From CAZEVY01 sp964515555 (GTDB lineage: Bacteria > Acidobacteriota > Terriglobia > Bryobacterales > Bryobacteraceae): a DNA stretch of 56,423 bases. Location of the stretch: positions 1 through 56,423 of the forward strand of contig CAZEVY010000023.1 in the NCBI GenBank assembly GCA_964515555.1, read 5' to 3'. The translations under genes were made by a program, and so were the position numbers. Under the pieces are notes generated by a model. It worked only from the letters and a program-made list of their open reading frames with translations, was not told where the DNA came from and did no database searches. Shown here in pieces: positions 49,489 through 56,423 of this stretch. Each line of letters opens with the position of its first letter. The first letter of the stretch is position 1.

Positions 49489-51131
49489 TTGCAGAGGAAG
49501 CTCTATTTCTGTCTAGCCGCGCTGGCGGCCCCTGGCGTCGCGATGGCGCAGAACCCAGCGGTCAGCCCCGGCGGCATCGTCAACCACTTCAGCTACGCGC
49601 TGCCCGGGTTGCCGAACGCTAACATCGCGCAGGGTTCGATCTTCGACATCTTCGGATCCAACATGGGCCCGCAGAGTCTCGCCCAGTTCGCCGGGTTCCC
49701 CATTCCGACGACGATCGCCGGCGTCTCGGTGCGCGTCACCGTCTCGGGAACATCGACAGACATGCTGCTGTTTTTCGTCTCGGCGACGCAGATCGTAAGT
49801 ATCCTGCCGTCGCGAACTCCCGTCGGCGCCGCCACGCCGGTGGTGACGTCGAACGGCCGAGCGAGCGCACCCGCGCCCATCACCGTGGTCGCCCGCAGCA
49901 TTGGGCTGCTGACCCTGAACCAGGCCGGCCACGGCGCCGCGGCGGCGCAGCTTTCCGACGGCCTCGGCACGCTCAATAACGAGATCGCCACCTTCAAGCC
50001 GCTGGACACGGCAATCTTCTACGGCACCGGCGGCGGAGTCGGCTTCGACGAGTCGCGCGGCGCCCCCTTCGAGAACCAGAATAACGACGGCACGCAAGTC
50101 TACGTCGGCGGCGTGCAGGCCCGGCTGCTGTTCAAGGGGCGCGTGCCGGGCTTGCCGGACTCGACCAGTTCAACGTCGAGCTGCCCGAAGGCGTGACCGG
50201 CTGCTACGTCACGGTGGTCTTCACCAACGGAAACATTCTCAGCGATTTTGTTTCGATCTCGATATCTCCCACCGGACCCTGCGCCGACCCCTTCGTCCCC
50301 GGCGCCGCGCGCGACGGCAAGCTCACCGCCGGCGGCCTCGGGCTGGTGCGCGGCAACGGCAAGGCCGGCGACCTGACCGTTATCAGCGACACTTTCTCCG
50401 CCGCCTTCAGCGGGACCGATCTCAGCAAGATCCGCACCGACGGCCCGCGGGCCATCAACTACGCCATCGGATCGTGCCTCATCCAGCCCTCGAATCAGCC
50501 CGACCCGGCGCCGTCCGATCCCACCGCCGTCCGGTTCCTGGATGCGGGAAGCGTGACATTGCGCGGTCCCGGCGGCGTCCGGCAGATCGCCCGGCAGGGC
50601 CCCGGCTACTCCGAGATCCTGGGGTCGACGCCGATTCCGGGAAATCCGCTGCCCATCCCGCCGCCCTACTTCCAGCGCGGCATGCACACCGTGGAGGTGA
50701 GCGGCGCCGCCGAGGTGGGCGCCGTCAACGTCTCCATCGACGTGCCGGACTTCACCTGGTCCAACTCAGAGACGCTGGCGAATTCCAACATCGACCGTTC
50801 GCAGGGCGTCGAGGTCACCTGGACCATCGACGGGAACCCCGACGGAATGATCGGGATTGGCGGCATTACCCGCATCCCGCGATCCGCGAATCAGCCGAGC
50901 GGCAACCTCAGCGTGCAGTTTACCTGCTTCGCGGCGGGGAGCCTGGGGCGATTCCGCGTCCCGCCGCTGGTGCTGATGGCGCTGCCGCCGAGCGTCGTGA
51001 CGCAAGGCCAGTCGTCGAGTGTGCTCCAGGTGTTCTACACGGCTCCGATCGTGCGATTCTCGACGCGCGGGATCGAGGACGGGCAGATGAGCTACGCTAC
51101 AGCGACGGCGCGATCGGTCGTGCTGCGCTGA
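49489..51131 (+). pseudogene. TIGR03437-domain secreted protein, frameshifted
   Basis: The gene starts at TTG 49489 (signal peptide LYFCLAALAAPGVAMA, GGGAGG just upstream). Its first part is a TIGR03437 domain (YALPGLPNANIAQGSIFDIF, LFFVSATQIVSILPS). The frame breaks near 50157-50160, where CCGGACTC replaces the expected CCGGGACTC. Restoring one G joins it to the downstream frame as LPGLDQFNVELPEGVTGCYV. That frame then runs to 51131 through a second beta-rich region (DVPDFTWSNSETLANSNI, VEVTWTIDGNPDGM). The break may be a true mutation or a sequencing error. The stop overlaps the convergent ExbB-like gene by 35 bp. Confidence 0.8.
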
Positions 51132-51483
51132 GCCGGTTCACCAGGTCGAGCGCGGCGCAGTTCATCTCGTCGTCGAAGGCGGCGAGCCGGTTGCGCGCGT
51201 ACCGGTAGAAGGCGTGCGAGACGATCGCGGTGAGGAGTCCCCAAGCGCCCGGGACCAGCGACTTGCCGAGGCTGGCGGCGATGGCGGCCATGAACGCGGT
51301 CTTATCTCCGATGACGCCCCTGAAGGAGAAGGTGATGCCCAGCACGGTACCGAAGAATCCGACCCACGGCGCGGTCGAGGCAATCGTCGCGAGACTCGCG
51401 ACGCCTCGCGACATCTCCTGGTGAACGGCAGCGGCGGCGCGCGACATACGCCGCCGGACGAAATCGAGAATCGCCGGGTCCAT
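51097..51483 (-). CDS. Truncated MotA/TolQ/ExbB-like proton-channel protein
   Basis: A 128-aa protein matching the C-terminal two thirds of ExbB/TolQ: MSRGVASLATIASTAPWVGF, FGTVLGITFSFRGV, ASLGKSLVPGAWGLLTAIV (the ion-channel helices). The family is normally 200-240 aa, with an N-terminal TM helix before this. Here the frame begins only at the cytoplasmic helix, so TM1 is missing. No exbD/tolR or tonB is nearby. It may be a remnant or a minimal channel subunit. AAGGATG precedes the ATG. Confidence 0.72.
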   Translation of the reverse strand: MDPAILDFVRRRMSRAAAAVHQEMSRGVASLATIASTAPWVGFFGTVLGITFSFRGVIGDKTAFMAAIAASLGKSLVPGAWGLLTAIVSHAFYRYARNRLAAFDDEMNCAALDLVNRLSAARPIAPSL

Positions 51484-51520
51484 ACATCCTTGGACACCGC
51501 GCCCGCGGGCCGGTTCCGGG

Positions 51521-51526
51521 TACCAT
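51521..51526 (+). promoter_or_regulatory. Leaderless-type -10 (TACCAT) for DUF1801 gene
   Basis: TACCAT ends 6 nt before the ATG at 51533 with no Shine-Dalgarno. It is identical to the VOC-gene hexamer. Confidence 0.4.
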
Positions 51527-51532
51527 CGACAA

Positions 51533-52003
51533 ATGACCAGCAAAGCCACGACTGTCGCGCAGTACATCGCCGAACTGCCCGCCGACCGCCGCGCCGCCAT
51601 TTCCAAGGTCCGCGCGGTGATTCGCAAGAACCTGCCGAAGGGCTTCGCCGAGCAGATTTCCTACGGCATGATCAGCTGGGTAGTGCCGCACCGCCTGTAT
51701 CCGCCGGGGTATCACTGCGACCCGAAGCTGCCGCTGGGGTACGCCGGGCTGGCGTCGCAGAAGAACTACATGTCGCTCTACATGATGACCGTCTATCAGA
51801 ATTCGGCGATGGAGCGCTGGCTTCGCGGCGAATTCCAGGCGCGCGGCAAGAAGCTCGACATGGGCAAGTGCTGCATCCGATTCAAGAAGCTCGACGACCT
51901 GCCGCTCGACGTCATCGGCGAGGCCATCGCGCGCGTCTCCGTCGCCGACTACATCATGATGTACGAGGACGCGCGCAAGACCGCCGCGAAACGGCGGAAA
52001 TAG
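51533..52003 (+). CDS. DUF1801 (YdhG-like) domain protein
   Basis: A 156-aa cytoplasmic protein of the DUF1801/YdhG family, which shares a fold with frataxin-like iron-binding proteins. Family hallmarks are VAQYIAELPADRRAAISKVR, ISYGMISWVVP, GLASQKNYMSLYMM and CCIRFKKLDDLPLDVI. Its role is not established. It is the gene before the acyl-CoA operon, 19 bp from it, but that operon has its own TACACT hexamer. Confidence 0.85.
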   Translation: MTSKATTVAQYIAELPADRRAAISKVRAVIRKNLPKGFAEQISYGMISWVVPHRLYPPGYHCDPKLPLGYAGLASQKNYMSLYMMTVYQNSAMERWLRGEFQARGKKLDMGKCCIRFKKLDDLPLDVIGEAIARVSVADYIMMYEDARKTAAKRRK

Positions 52004-52008
52004 CGCTG

Positions 52009-52014
52009 TACACT
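52009..52014 (+). promoter_or_regulatory. Leaderless-type -10 (TACACT) for the acyl-CoA operon
   Basis: TACACT ends 8 nt before the GTG of the carboxyltransferase gene, in the 19-bp gap after the DUF1801 stop. Confidence 0.45.
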
Positions 52015-52022
52015 GGGAATCT

Positions 52023-53627
52023 GTGAGCCAGACGATTCCGCGCACCGGCGCCCACATGCGCGACCTGGTCGACCGTCTGAACGATCTCGAAGACCGCCTT
52101 CGCGCCGGCGGCGGCGCGGCACGCATCGAGAAACAGCACGCCGCCGGCAAGCTCACCGCGCGCGAGCGCATCGTCAAACTCGCCGACCCCGGCGCCATGT
52201 TCCTTGAAGTCGGCCTGCTCATCGCCTGGGACCAGTACGAGGGCCAAGCCCCTGCAGCGGGCGTCGTCACCGGCGTGTGCGAGATCGAGGGCCGGCCCGC
52301 TGTGGTGGTCGCCAACGACGCGACGGTGAAGGCCGGGGCCTGGTGGCCGGAGACCATCCACAAAATCCTGCGCGCGCAGGAAATCGCCATGCGCAATCGC
52401 TTGCCGATCGTCTACCTAGTTGACTCGGCGGGCGTGAACTTACCCTATCAGGACGGCATATTTCCCGGAAAATACGGCGCCGGCCGCATCTTTTATTACA
52501 ACTCGCTGATGCGCCGGAGGCTGCGTATCCCGCAGATCGCCGCCGTCATGGGACCCTGCATCGCTGGCGGCGCGTACCTGCCCGCGCTCAGCGACTTCAT
52601 CATCATGGTGGAAGGCACGGGGTTCATGGGCCTGGGCGGTCCGAACCTCGTCAAGGGCGCGACCGGCCAGGTGGTCGAGGCCGGCGATCTCGGCGGCGCG
52701 CGCATGCACACCGCCGTCAGCGGCGTCGCGCACTACACCGCGAAGGACGACGCCGATTGCCTGGCGATGATTCGCGCCAAGTTCCGCGAACTGCCCGAGC
52801 CGCCGCCCGCGTCGCCCGCCGGCGACCTCCCCGCGCGTCCCGCCGAAGACCTGTACGATGTTCTCCCGGACGATCATCGCCTGCCCTACGACGTCGAGAA
52901 GCTCCTGGCGGGCCTCTTCGACGCCGCAGGGTGGCTGGAGTTTCAGCCCGACTACGCCCCCGAGCTGCTCTGCGCCAACGCGCGACTTGCCGGCCGCGCC
53001 GTGGGCGTTATCGCCAACCGCCGCGGGTTCGTGCGGCACGACGGGCGGCCTCGCGTCGGTGGCATCGTGTACACGGAATCGGCGAAAAAGGTCGCCTATT
53101 TCGTGGAAACCTGCGAACGCCACGGACTGCCGATTATCTACGTCCAGGATGTTTCCGGATTCATGGTCGGCGTCGAGGCCGAAGCCGCCGGAATTATTCG
53201 CGCGGGCGCCGAGATGGTCGAAACCATGGCCTGCGCGACGGTACCGAAAATCGTGCTCACGGTGAATCACGCCAGCGGCGCCGGTTACTACGCCATGGCA
53301 GGCCAGGGCTTCGACCCGCACTTCGCCTTCGCCTGGCCGACCGCGCGCATCGGCGTCATGGAAGGCGACGCCGCGGTCACCGCCGTCCACGGCCCGGAAC
53401 TCGAGAAGCTCAAGGCCGGCGGTCGGCCGGTTCCCGACGAGTTGGCGGCGCGCATCGCCCAGACGCGTGCCGACTACGAACGCTGGCTCGACGCTCTGCA
53501 CGCCGCCTCCCGCGGTCACGTCGACGCGGTCATCGACCCGCTGAAGACCCGGCAGGTCCTCGCGATCGCGCTCGATGCTGCCGCCGCGTCCGGACACCGC
53601 GGCCATGAGGCCCTGGAGACGCTGTGA
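52023..53627 (+). CDS. Acyl-CoA carboxylase carboxyltransferase (beta) subunit, atu/mcc-type
   Basis: A 534-aa biotin-dependent carboxyltransferase, equivalent to the beta subunit of methylcrotonyl-, propionyl- or geranyl-CoA carboxylase. The N-half has GKLTARERIVKLADPGAMFL and GPCIAGGAYLPALSDF; the C-half has QDVSGFMVGVEAEAAGII and NHASGAGYYAMAGQGFDPHF. It would transfer carboxylate from biotin to an acyl-CoA. The biotin carboxylase partner is not in this window. It heads the operon with AtuA-like and hydratase genes. The GTG start fits TACACT upstream. The stop overlaps the next start (GTGA). Confidence 0.88.
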   Translation: MSQTIPRTGAHMRDLVDRLNDLEDRLRAGGGAARIEKQHAAGKLTARERIVKLADPGAMFLEVGLLIAWDQYEGQAPAAGVVTGVCEIEGRPAVVVANDATVKAGAWWPETIHKILRAQEIAMRNRLPIVYLVDSAGVNLPYQDGIFPGKYGAGRIFYYNSLMRRRLRIPQIAAVMGPCIAGGAYLPALSDFIIMVEGTGFMGLGGPNLVKGATGQVVEAGDLGGARMHTAVSGVAHYTAKDDADCLAMIRAKFRELPEPPPASPAGDLPARPAEDLYDVLPDDHRLPYDVEKLLAGLFDAAGWLEFQPDYAPELLCANARLAGRAVGVIANRRGFVRHDGRPRVGGIVYTESAKKVAYFVETCERHGLPIIYVQDVSGFMVGVEAEAAGIIRAGAEMVETMACATVPKIVLTVNHASGAGYYAMAGQGFDPHFAFAWPTARIGVMEGDAAVTAVHGPELEKLKAGGRPVPDELAARIAQTRADYERWLDALHAASRGHVDAVIDPLKTRQVLAIALDAAAASGHRGHEALETL

Positions 53628-54958
53628 TCCGCATCGCCAACGGCCAGGGCTTCTGGGGCGACTGGCTGGAAGCGCCCGTGCGCCTCGTCGAGCAGGGGCC
53701 CATCGACTATCTCGCGCTCGATTACCTCGCCGAGATCACCATGTCGATCGTGCAGAAGCAGAAACAGCAGGACCCGAATCTCGGCTACGCGCGCGACTTC
53801 CCGCCCCTCGTCGCCCGCATCGCGCGAACCATCCGCGAGCGCGGCGTGCAGGTGATCGCCAACGCCGGCGGCGTCAATCCCGCCGCATGCGCGCGCGAAG
53901 TGCGGAGAGTCGTCCCGGACCTCAAGGTCGCCGTCGTCTCCGGCGACGACGTCTTCGACCGCCTCGACGATTTCCTCGCGCGCGGCCACGCCATGTCCAG
54001 TCTCGACACCGGCGAGCCGCTGACGTCGATCCGCGACCGAGTGCTCAGCGCCAACGCCTACATCGGGGCTTTTCCTCTTGCAGAGGCGCTTTCGACTGGA
54101 GCACAGGTCGTCGTCACCGGACGCTCCACCGACACCGCGCTCGCTCTCGCGCCCATGGTGGCGCGCTTCGGCTGGAAAGCGGACGACTGGGACCGCCTCG
54201 CCGCCGGCGCCGTCGCCGGACATATCATCGAGTGCGGCGCGCAGTGTACCGGCGGCAACTGCCAGGTCGACTGGCCGTCGATCCCCGACCTGGCGAACAT
54301 CGGGTATCCGATCGTCGAAGCCGAGCCGGACGGCTCGTTCATCGTCACCAAACACGCGGGCACGGGCGGGCGCATTTCGAGCGACGTCGTGAAGGAACAG
54401 CTTCTCTACGAGCTGGGCGACCCGAAGAACTACATCACGCCGGATTGCGTCGCCGACTTCACCACCATCCGGCTCGACGACGCCGGCCCCGACCGCGTGC
54501 GCGTCAGCGGCATTCGCGGACGCCCGCGCACCGGGTTCCTGAAGCTCTCGATCGCTTATTCCTGGGGCTGGAAAGCGACCGGCACGCTCGTCTACAGCCA
54601 CCCCGCCGCCGTGGCGAAGGCGCGCGCCGCCGACGCCATCGTGCGCCGCCGGCTGGAGGATCTCGGTCTGCGGTTCGACGAAATCCACACCGAGATTCTC
54701 GGATTCAACGCCTGTCACGGCACCGCCGCGCCGCCCGCGCCCGATCCGCCCGAGGTGCAATTGCGCATCGGCGTGCGCGCTCCCGAGCGCCACCCCGTCG
54801 ACCGATTCACGCGCGAGATCGCGCCGCTCATTCTCAACGGTCCGCCTACCGCGACGGGCTTCGCCGACGGCCGGCCTCCGGTGCGCGAGGTGGTCGCCTA
54901 CTGGCCTGCGCTGATTCCGCGCGAGGAGATCGCCACGCGCGTCGAGGTGATTGCATGA
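53624..54958 (+). CDS. AtuA-like DUF1446 protein (main domain)
   Basis: A 444-aa cytoplasmic protein matching DUF1446, the N-terminal ~450 residues of AtuA from the Pseudomonas acyclic-terpene pathway. Family blocks are IRIANGQGFWGDW, DYLALDYLAEITMSI, VIANAGGVNPAACAREV, GGAQVVVTGRSTDTAL-like VVVTGRSTDTALALAPMV, and HIIECGAQCTGGNCQVDW. The AtuA reaction is not established in the literature I know. It is translationally coupled to the carboxyltransferase gene. In AtuA a small C-terminal domain follows in the same polypeptide; here it is a separate ORF. Confidence 0.88.
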   Translation: MIRIANGQGFWGDWLEAPVRLVEQGPIDYLALDYLAEITMSIVQKQKQQDPNLGYARDFPPLVARIARTIRERGVQVIANAGGVNPAACAREVRRVVPDLKVAVVSGDDVFDRLDDFLARGHAMSSLDTGEPLTSIRDRVLSANAYIGAFPLAEALSTGAQVVVTGRSTDTALALAPMVARFGWKADDWDRLAAGAVAGHIIECGAQCTGGNCQVDWPSIPDLANIGYPIVEAEPDGSFIVTKHAGTGGRISSDVVKEQLLYELGDPKNYITPDCVADFTTIRLDDAGPDRVRVSGIRGRPRTGFLKLSIAYSWGWKATGTLVYSHPAAVAKARAADAIVRRRLEDLGLRFDEIHTEILGFNACHGTAAPPAPDPPEVQLRIGVRAPERHPVDRFTREIAPLILNGPPTATGFADGRPPVREVVAYWPALIPREEIATRVEVIA

Positions 54959-54977
54959 GAGAGGTGATTGCATGAGA
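54944..54977. repeat. 17-bp tandem duplication at the AtuA split
   Basis: GAGGTGATTGCATGAGA occurs twice head-to-tail (54944-54960, 54961-54977). The first copy holds the AtuA stop and an ATG that opens a 6-codon ORF (MREVIA). The second copy holds the true start of the small-domain gene at 54972. Confidence 0.9.
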
Positions 54978-55313
54978 AAGGTCCCGCTCTCGCGCATCGC
55001 CCACGCGCGCTCGGGCGACAAGGGCGACACCGCCAACGTGGGCGTCATCGTCTACCACGCGCGCCACTACCCGGCCCTCGTCCGCGAAGTCACCGCCGAT
55101 CGCGTCAAGGCGCATTTCGGCGACATCGTCCGTGGCCGCGTGGAGCGCTTCGAGCTGCCGAATCTCGGCGCGCTGAACTTCCTGCTGCACGAATCGCTGG
55201 GCGGCGGCGGCACGCTGTCGCTGCGCGTCGACGCCCAGGGGAAGACCTACAGCGCCGCGTTGCTCGGCATGGAGATCGATCTGGATGAGCACGAGCTTGA
55301 AGCAGGCGCGTGA
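54972..55313 (+). CDS. AtuA-like small domain, separate ORF
   Basis: A 113-aa protein matching the C-terminal ferredoxin-fold-like domain of AtuA (LSRIAHARSGDKGDTANVGV, RGRVERFELPNLGALNFLLH, TLSLRVDAQGKTYSAALLG). Split forms of AtuA are known in other bacteria, so this is likely a functional subunit. It begins at ATG 54972; the ATG at 54955 leads only to a 6-codon ORF. GAGGTGATT upstream is a weak ribosome site. The next gene overlaps its last 29 bp. Confidence 0.85.
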   Translation: MRKVPLSRIAHARSGDKGDTANVGVIVYHARHYPALVREVTADRVKAHFGDIVRGRVERFELPNLGALNFLLHESLGGGGTLSLRVDAQGKTYSAALLGMEIDLDEHELEAGA

Positions 55314-56052
55314 AGGCCGCCTCCTGCGGCTGACGCTCGACCGCGCCGCGAAGCGCAACGCACTCAGCACGGCGCTTTGCGGCGAGATCGTCGCGGCGGT
55401 CGAATCGGCCCAGGCCGATCCCGCCGTGGGCGCGATTCTCCTGGACGCCGAGGGAGCGTCGTTCTGCGCGGGCATGGATCTCTCCGAGATCGCCGAGCCG
55501 GGCGCGGCCGGGCGCGCGGCGGTCCACGAGTCGCTGTTCACCCTCGGCGCGCGCGCCACCCGGCCGATCGTCGCCGCGGTGCAGGGCGCGGCGCTCGCCG
55601 GCGGCACGGGCCTGGCGGCCAACGCGCACATCGTCATCGCCTCGGAGGAGGCGACCTTCGGATTGACGGAAGTCCGCATCGGGTTGTGGCCGTACGTGAT
55701 TTTCCGCTCGGTCGCGCATGCGGTCGGCGAGCGGCGAGCCGTGGAGCTGAGTCTGACGGCGCGCATTTTTGGCGCCGCCGAGGCGCTCGCGTACGGGCTG
55801 GTGCACGAAATCGTGAAGCCCGCGGAATTGCACGCCCGGGCCACCGGGATCGCCTCGGCGATCGCCGATTCGAGTACCGAGACCATCGAGCGCGGTCTAG
55901 GCTTCGTCCGCGACGCCCGCGGGCTCGACCTGCGCGCCACCGGAGGCCTCGCGCTGCGCAGCCGCCTCGAGAACTTCGCGAGCGCCGACTTCGCCGAAGG
56001 ACTTCGCGCGTTCCGCGAGAAGCGCCCGCCGCGCTGGCCGTCCCGCAAGTAG
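55285..56052 (+). CDS. Enoyl-CoA hydratase/isomerase
   Basis: A 255-aa crotonase-family enzyme, presumably hydrating the carboxylated unsaturated acyl-CoA made earlier in this operon. The CoA-binding segment CAGMDLSEIAEPG and oxyanion loop AALAGGTGLAANAHIVIA are present. The second catalytic Glu is in ATFGLTEVRIG, but the position of the first Glu (normally in GGGCELA) is Leu here. An isohexenylglutaconyl-CoA hydratase-like role is suggested by the atu context. It overlaps the AtuA small-domain gene by 29 bp, so it is coupled. Confidence 0.88.
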   Translation: MSTSLKQAREGRLLRLTLDRAAKRNALSTALCGEIVAAVESAQADPAVGAILLDAEGASFCAGMDLSEIAEPGAAGRAAVHESLFTLGARATRPIVAAVQGAALAGGTGLAANAHIVIASEEATFGLTEVRIGLWPYVIFRSVAHAVGERRAVELSLTARIFGAAEALAYGLVHEIVKPAELHARATGIASAIADSSTETIERGLGFVRDARGLDLRATGGLALRSRLENFASADFAEGLRAFREKRPPRWPSRK

Positions 56053-56132
56053 ATCGGCCCGTCCGGTGTGCTGGCGGCGCGGATTTCCGGAGACTTTTTC
56101 CCGCGTGGGGCACCAACATCGAAGAGGGTCCC

Positions 56133-56423
56133 ATGCTGGCCAAGGAACGGCTCCAGGCCGTCGAGAATACCGTCGCCCAACTCGAGAAACAATTCGGAAA
56201 AGGCGCCGTCTTGCGGCTCGGCTCGCGTAGCGCTCTGCCTGTGGAAGCCATCCCCACGGGGTCGATCTCGCTGGACGCGGCGCTGGGCATCGGCGGTGTG
56301 CCGCGCGGGCGCGTCGTCGAGATCTTCGGACCCGAGTCGTCGGGAAAGACGACCATCGCCCTACACGTGCTCGCCGAGGCGCAGAAGAGAGGCGGCATCG
56401 TCGCCTTCATCGACGCCGAGCAC
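56133..56423 (+). CDS. recA: RecA recombinase, N-terminal part
   Basis: The first 97 codons of RecA, cut by the window end. RecA forms filaments on single-stranded DNA, drives strand exchange and activates LexA. Visible are the N-terminal helix ENTVAQLEKQFGKGAVLRLG, the conserved IPTGSISLDAALGIGGVPRG, and Walker A GPESSGKTT at about residues 69-77, followed by AFIDAEH. GAAGAGGG lies about 5 bp before the ATG. No obvious SOS box is seen in the 80-bp upstream gap. Confidence 0.95.
   Translation, partial: MLAKERLQAVENTVAQLEKQFGKGAVLRLGSRSALPVEAIPTGSISLDAALGIGGVPRGRVVEIFGPESSGKTTIALHVLAEAQKRGGIVAFIDAEH

Noticed and set aside
56053..56132. LexA/SOS box before recA
   Set aside because: No convincing palindrome of a known LexA type is seen in the short upstream gap; the acidobacterial box may differ.

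Overview
The window is 56.4 kb of GC-rich bacterial DNA with no mobile element, CRISPR array or rRNA. It looks chromosomal and comes from an Acidobacteriota member of the Solibacter/Bryobacter type. The signs are two secreted proteins with the Solibacter-type TIGR03437 domain, a DUF1592/DUF1588 cytochrome paired with a DUF1552 protein, SBBP-repeat and carboxypeptidase-regulatory-domain secreted proteins, hopanoid-modification genes (hpnI, hpnJ) and a UxaE-type epimerase. This placement is inferred from gene content, not from a phylogeny.

Layout. 1-2.8 kb: the end of clpB overlapping lon. 2.9-8.1 kb: a small cytochrome c, the malic enzyme/phosphotransacetylase fusion MaeB, a secreted HEXXH protein and a secreted helical-toroid-like protein. 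8.2-12.3 kb: a DUF3291 protein facing a four-gene operon (glutathione peroxidase, GT4, GT2, GT4). 12.4-17.8 kb: a glycine-zipper lipoprotein, then a DUF1592 cytochrome, DUF1552 protein and AlgE-like outer-membrane barrel in overlapping order. 17.9-25.4 kb: a giant SBBP protein with eight C-terminal repeats, facing a beta-helix/PKD protein. 25.6-28.9 kb: the tightly overlapping operon hpnJ, two SMR/EamA-like half transporters, hpnI. 29-31.6 kb: uxaE, an SMP-30/gluconolactonase, a small basic protein and tRNA-Arg(CCU). 31.6-39.6 kb: a membrane protein, a Tat-exported Gfo/Idh/MocA oxidoreductase, a three-repeat secreted protein, a carboxypeptidase-regulatory protein, and a HAD / amidohydrolase-like / methyltransferase operon. 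39.8-45.1 kb: a PilZ protein, a cytochrome c-PHM-like fusion, a PilZ-J-domain fusion, a VOC protein, an MFS transporter and an Isc-type ferredoxin. 45.3-51.5 kb: a TIGR03437 protein, a HEAT-repeat protein with a NUP nucleoside permease, a frameshifted TIGR03437 gene and a truncated ExbB/TolQ-like gene. 51.5-56.4 kb: a DUF1801 protein, an atu-like acyl-CoA operon (carboxyltransferase, AtuA split into two ORFs, enoyl-CoA hydratase) and the start of recA.

Functional themes. Much of the coding capacity is for exported proteins. Surface chemistry appears in the glycosyltransferases and hopanoid head-group genes, sugar-acid catabolism in uxaE/SMP-30, and branched or terpenoid acyl-CoA catabolism in the atu-like operon. 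A c-di-GMP link is suggested by the two PilZ proteins.

The most striking genome-wide signal is regulatory. About fifteen start codons are preceded at 5-10 nt by a TAnnnT -10-like hexamer, often with no Shine-Dalgarno. This predicts widespread leaderless transcription and decides several start sites. The best candidates for new biology are the PilZ-J-domain fusion, the hpn operon with paired half-transporters, the eight-repeat cysteine-pair domain, the metal-ligand-less amidohydrolase-like lipoprotein, and a 25-codon CxxC micro-ORF behind a perfect TATAAT.
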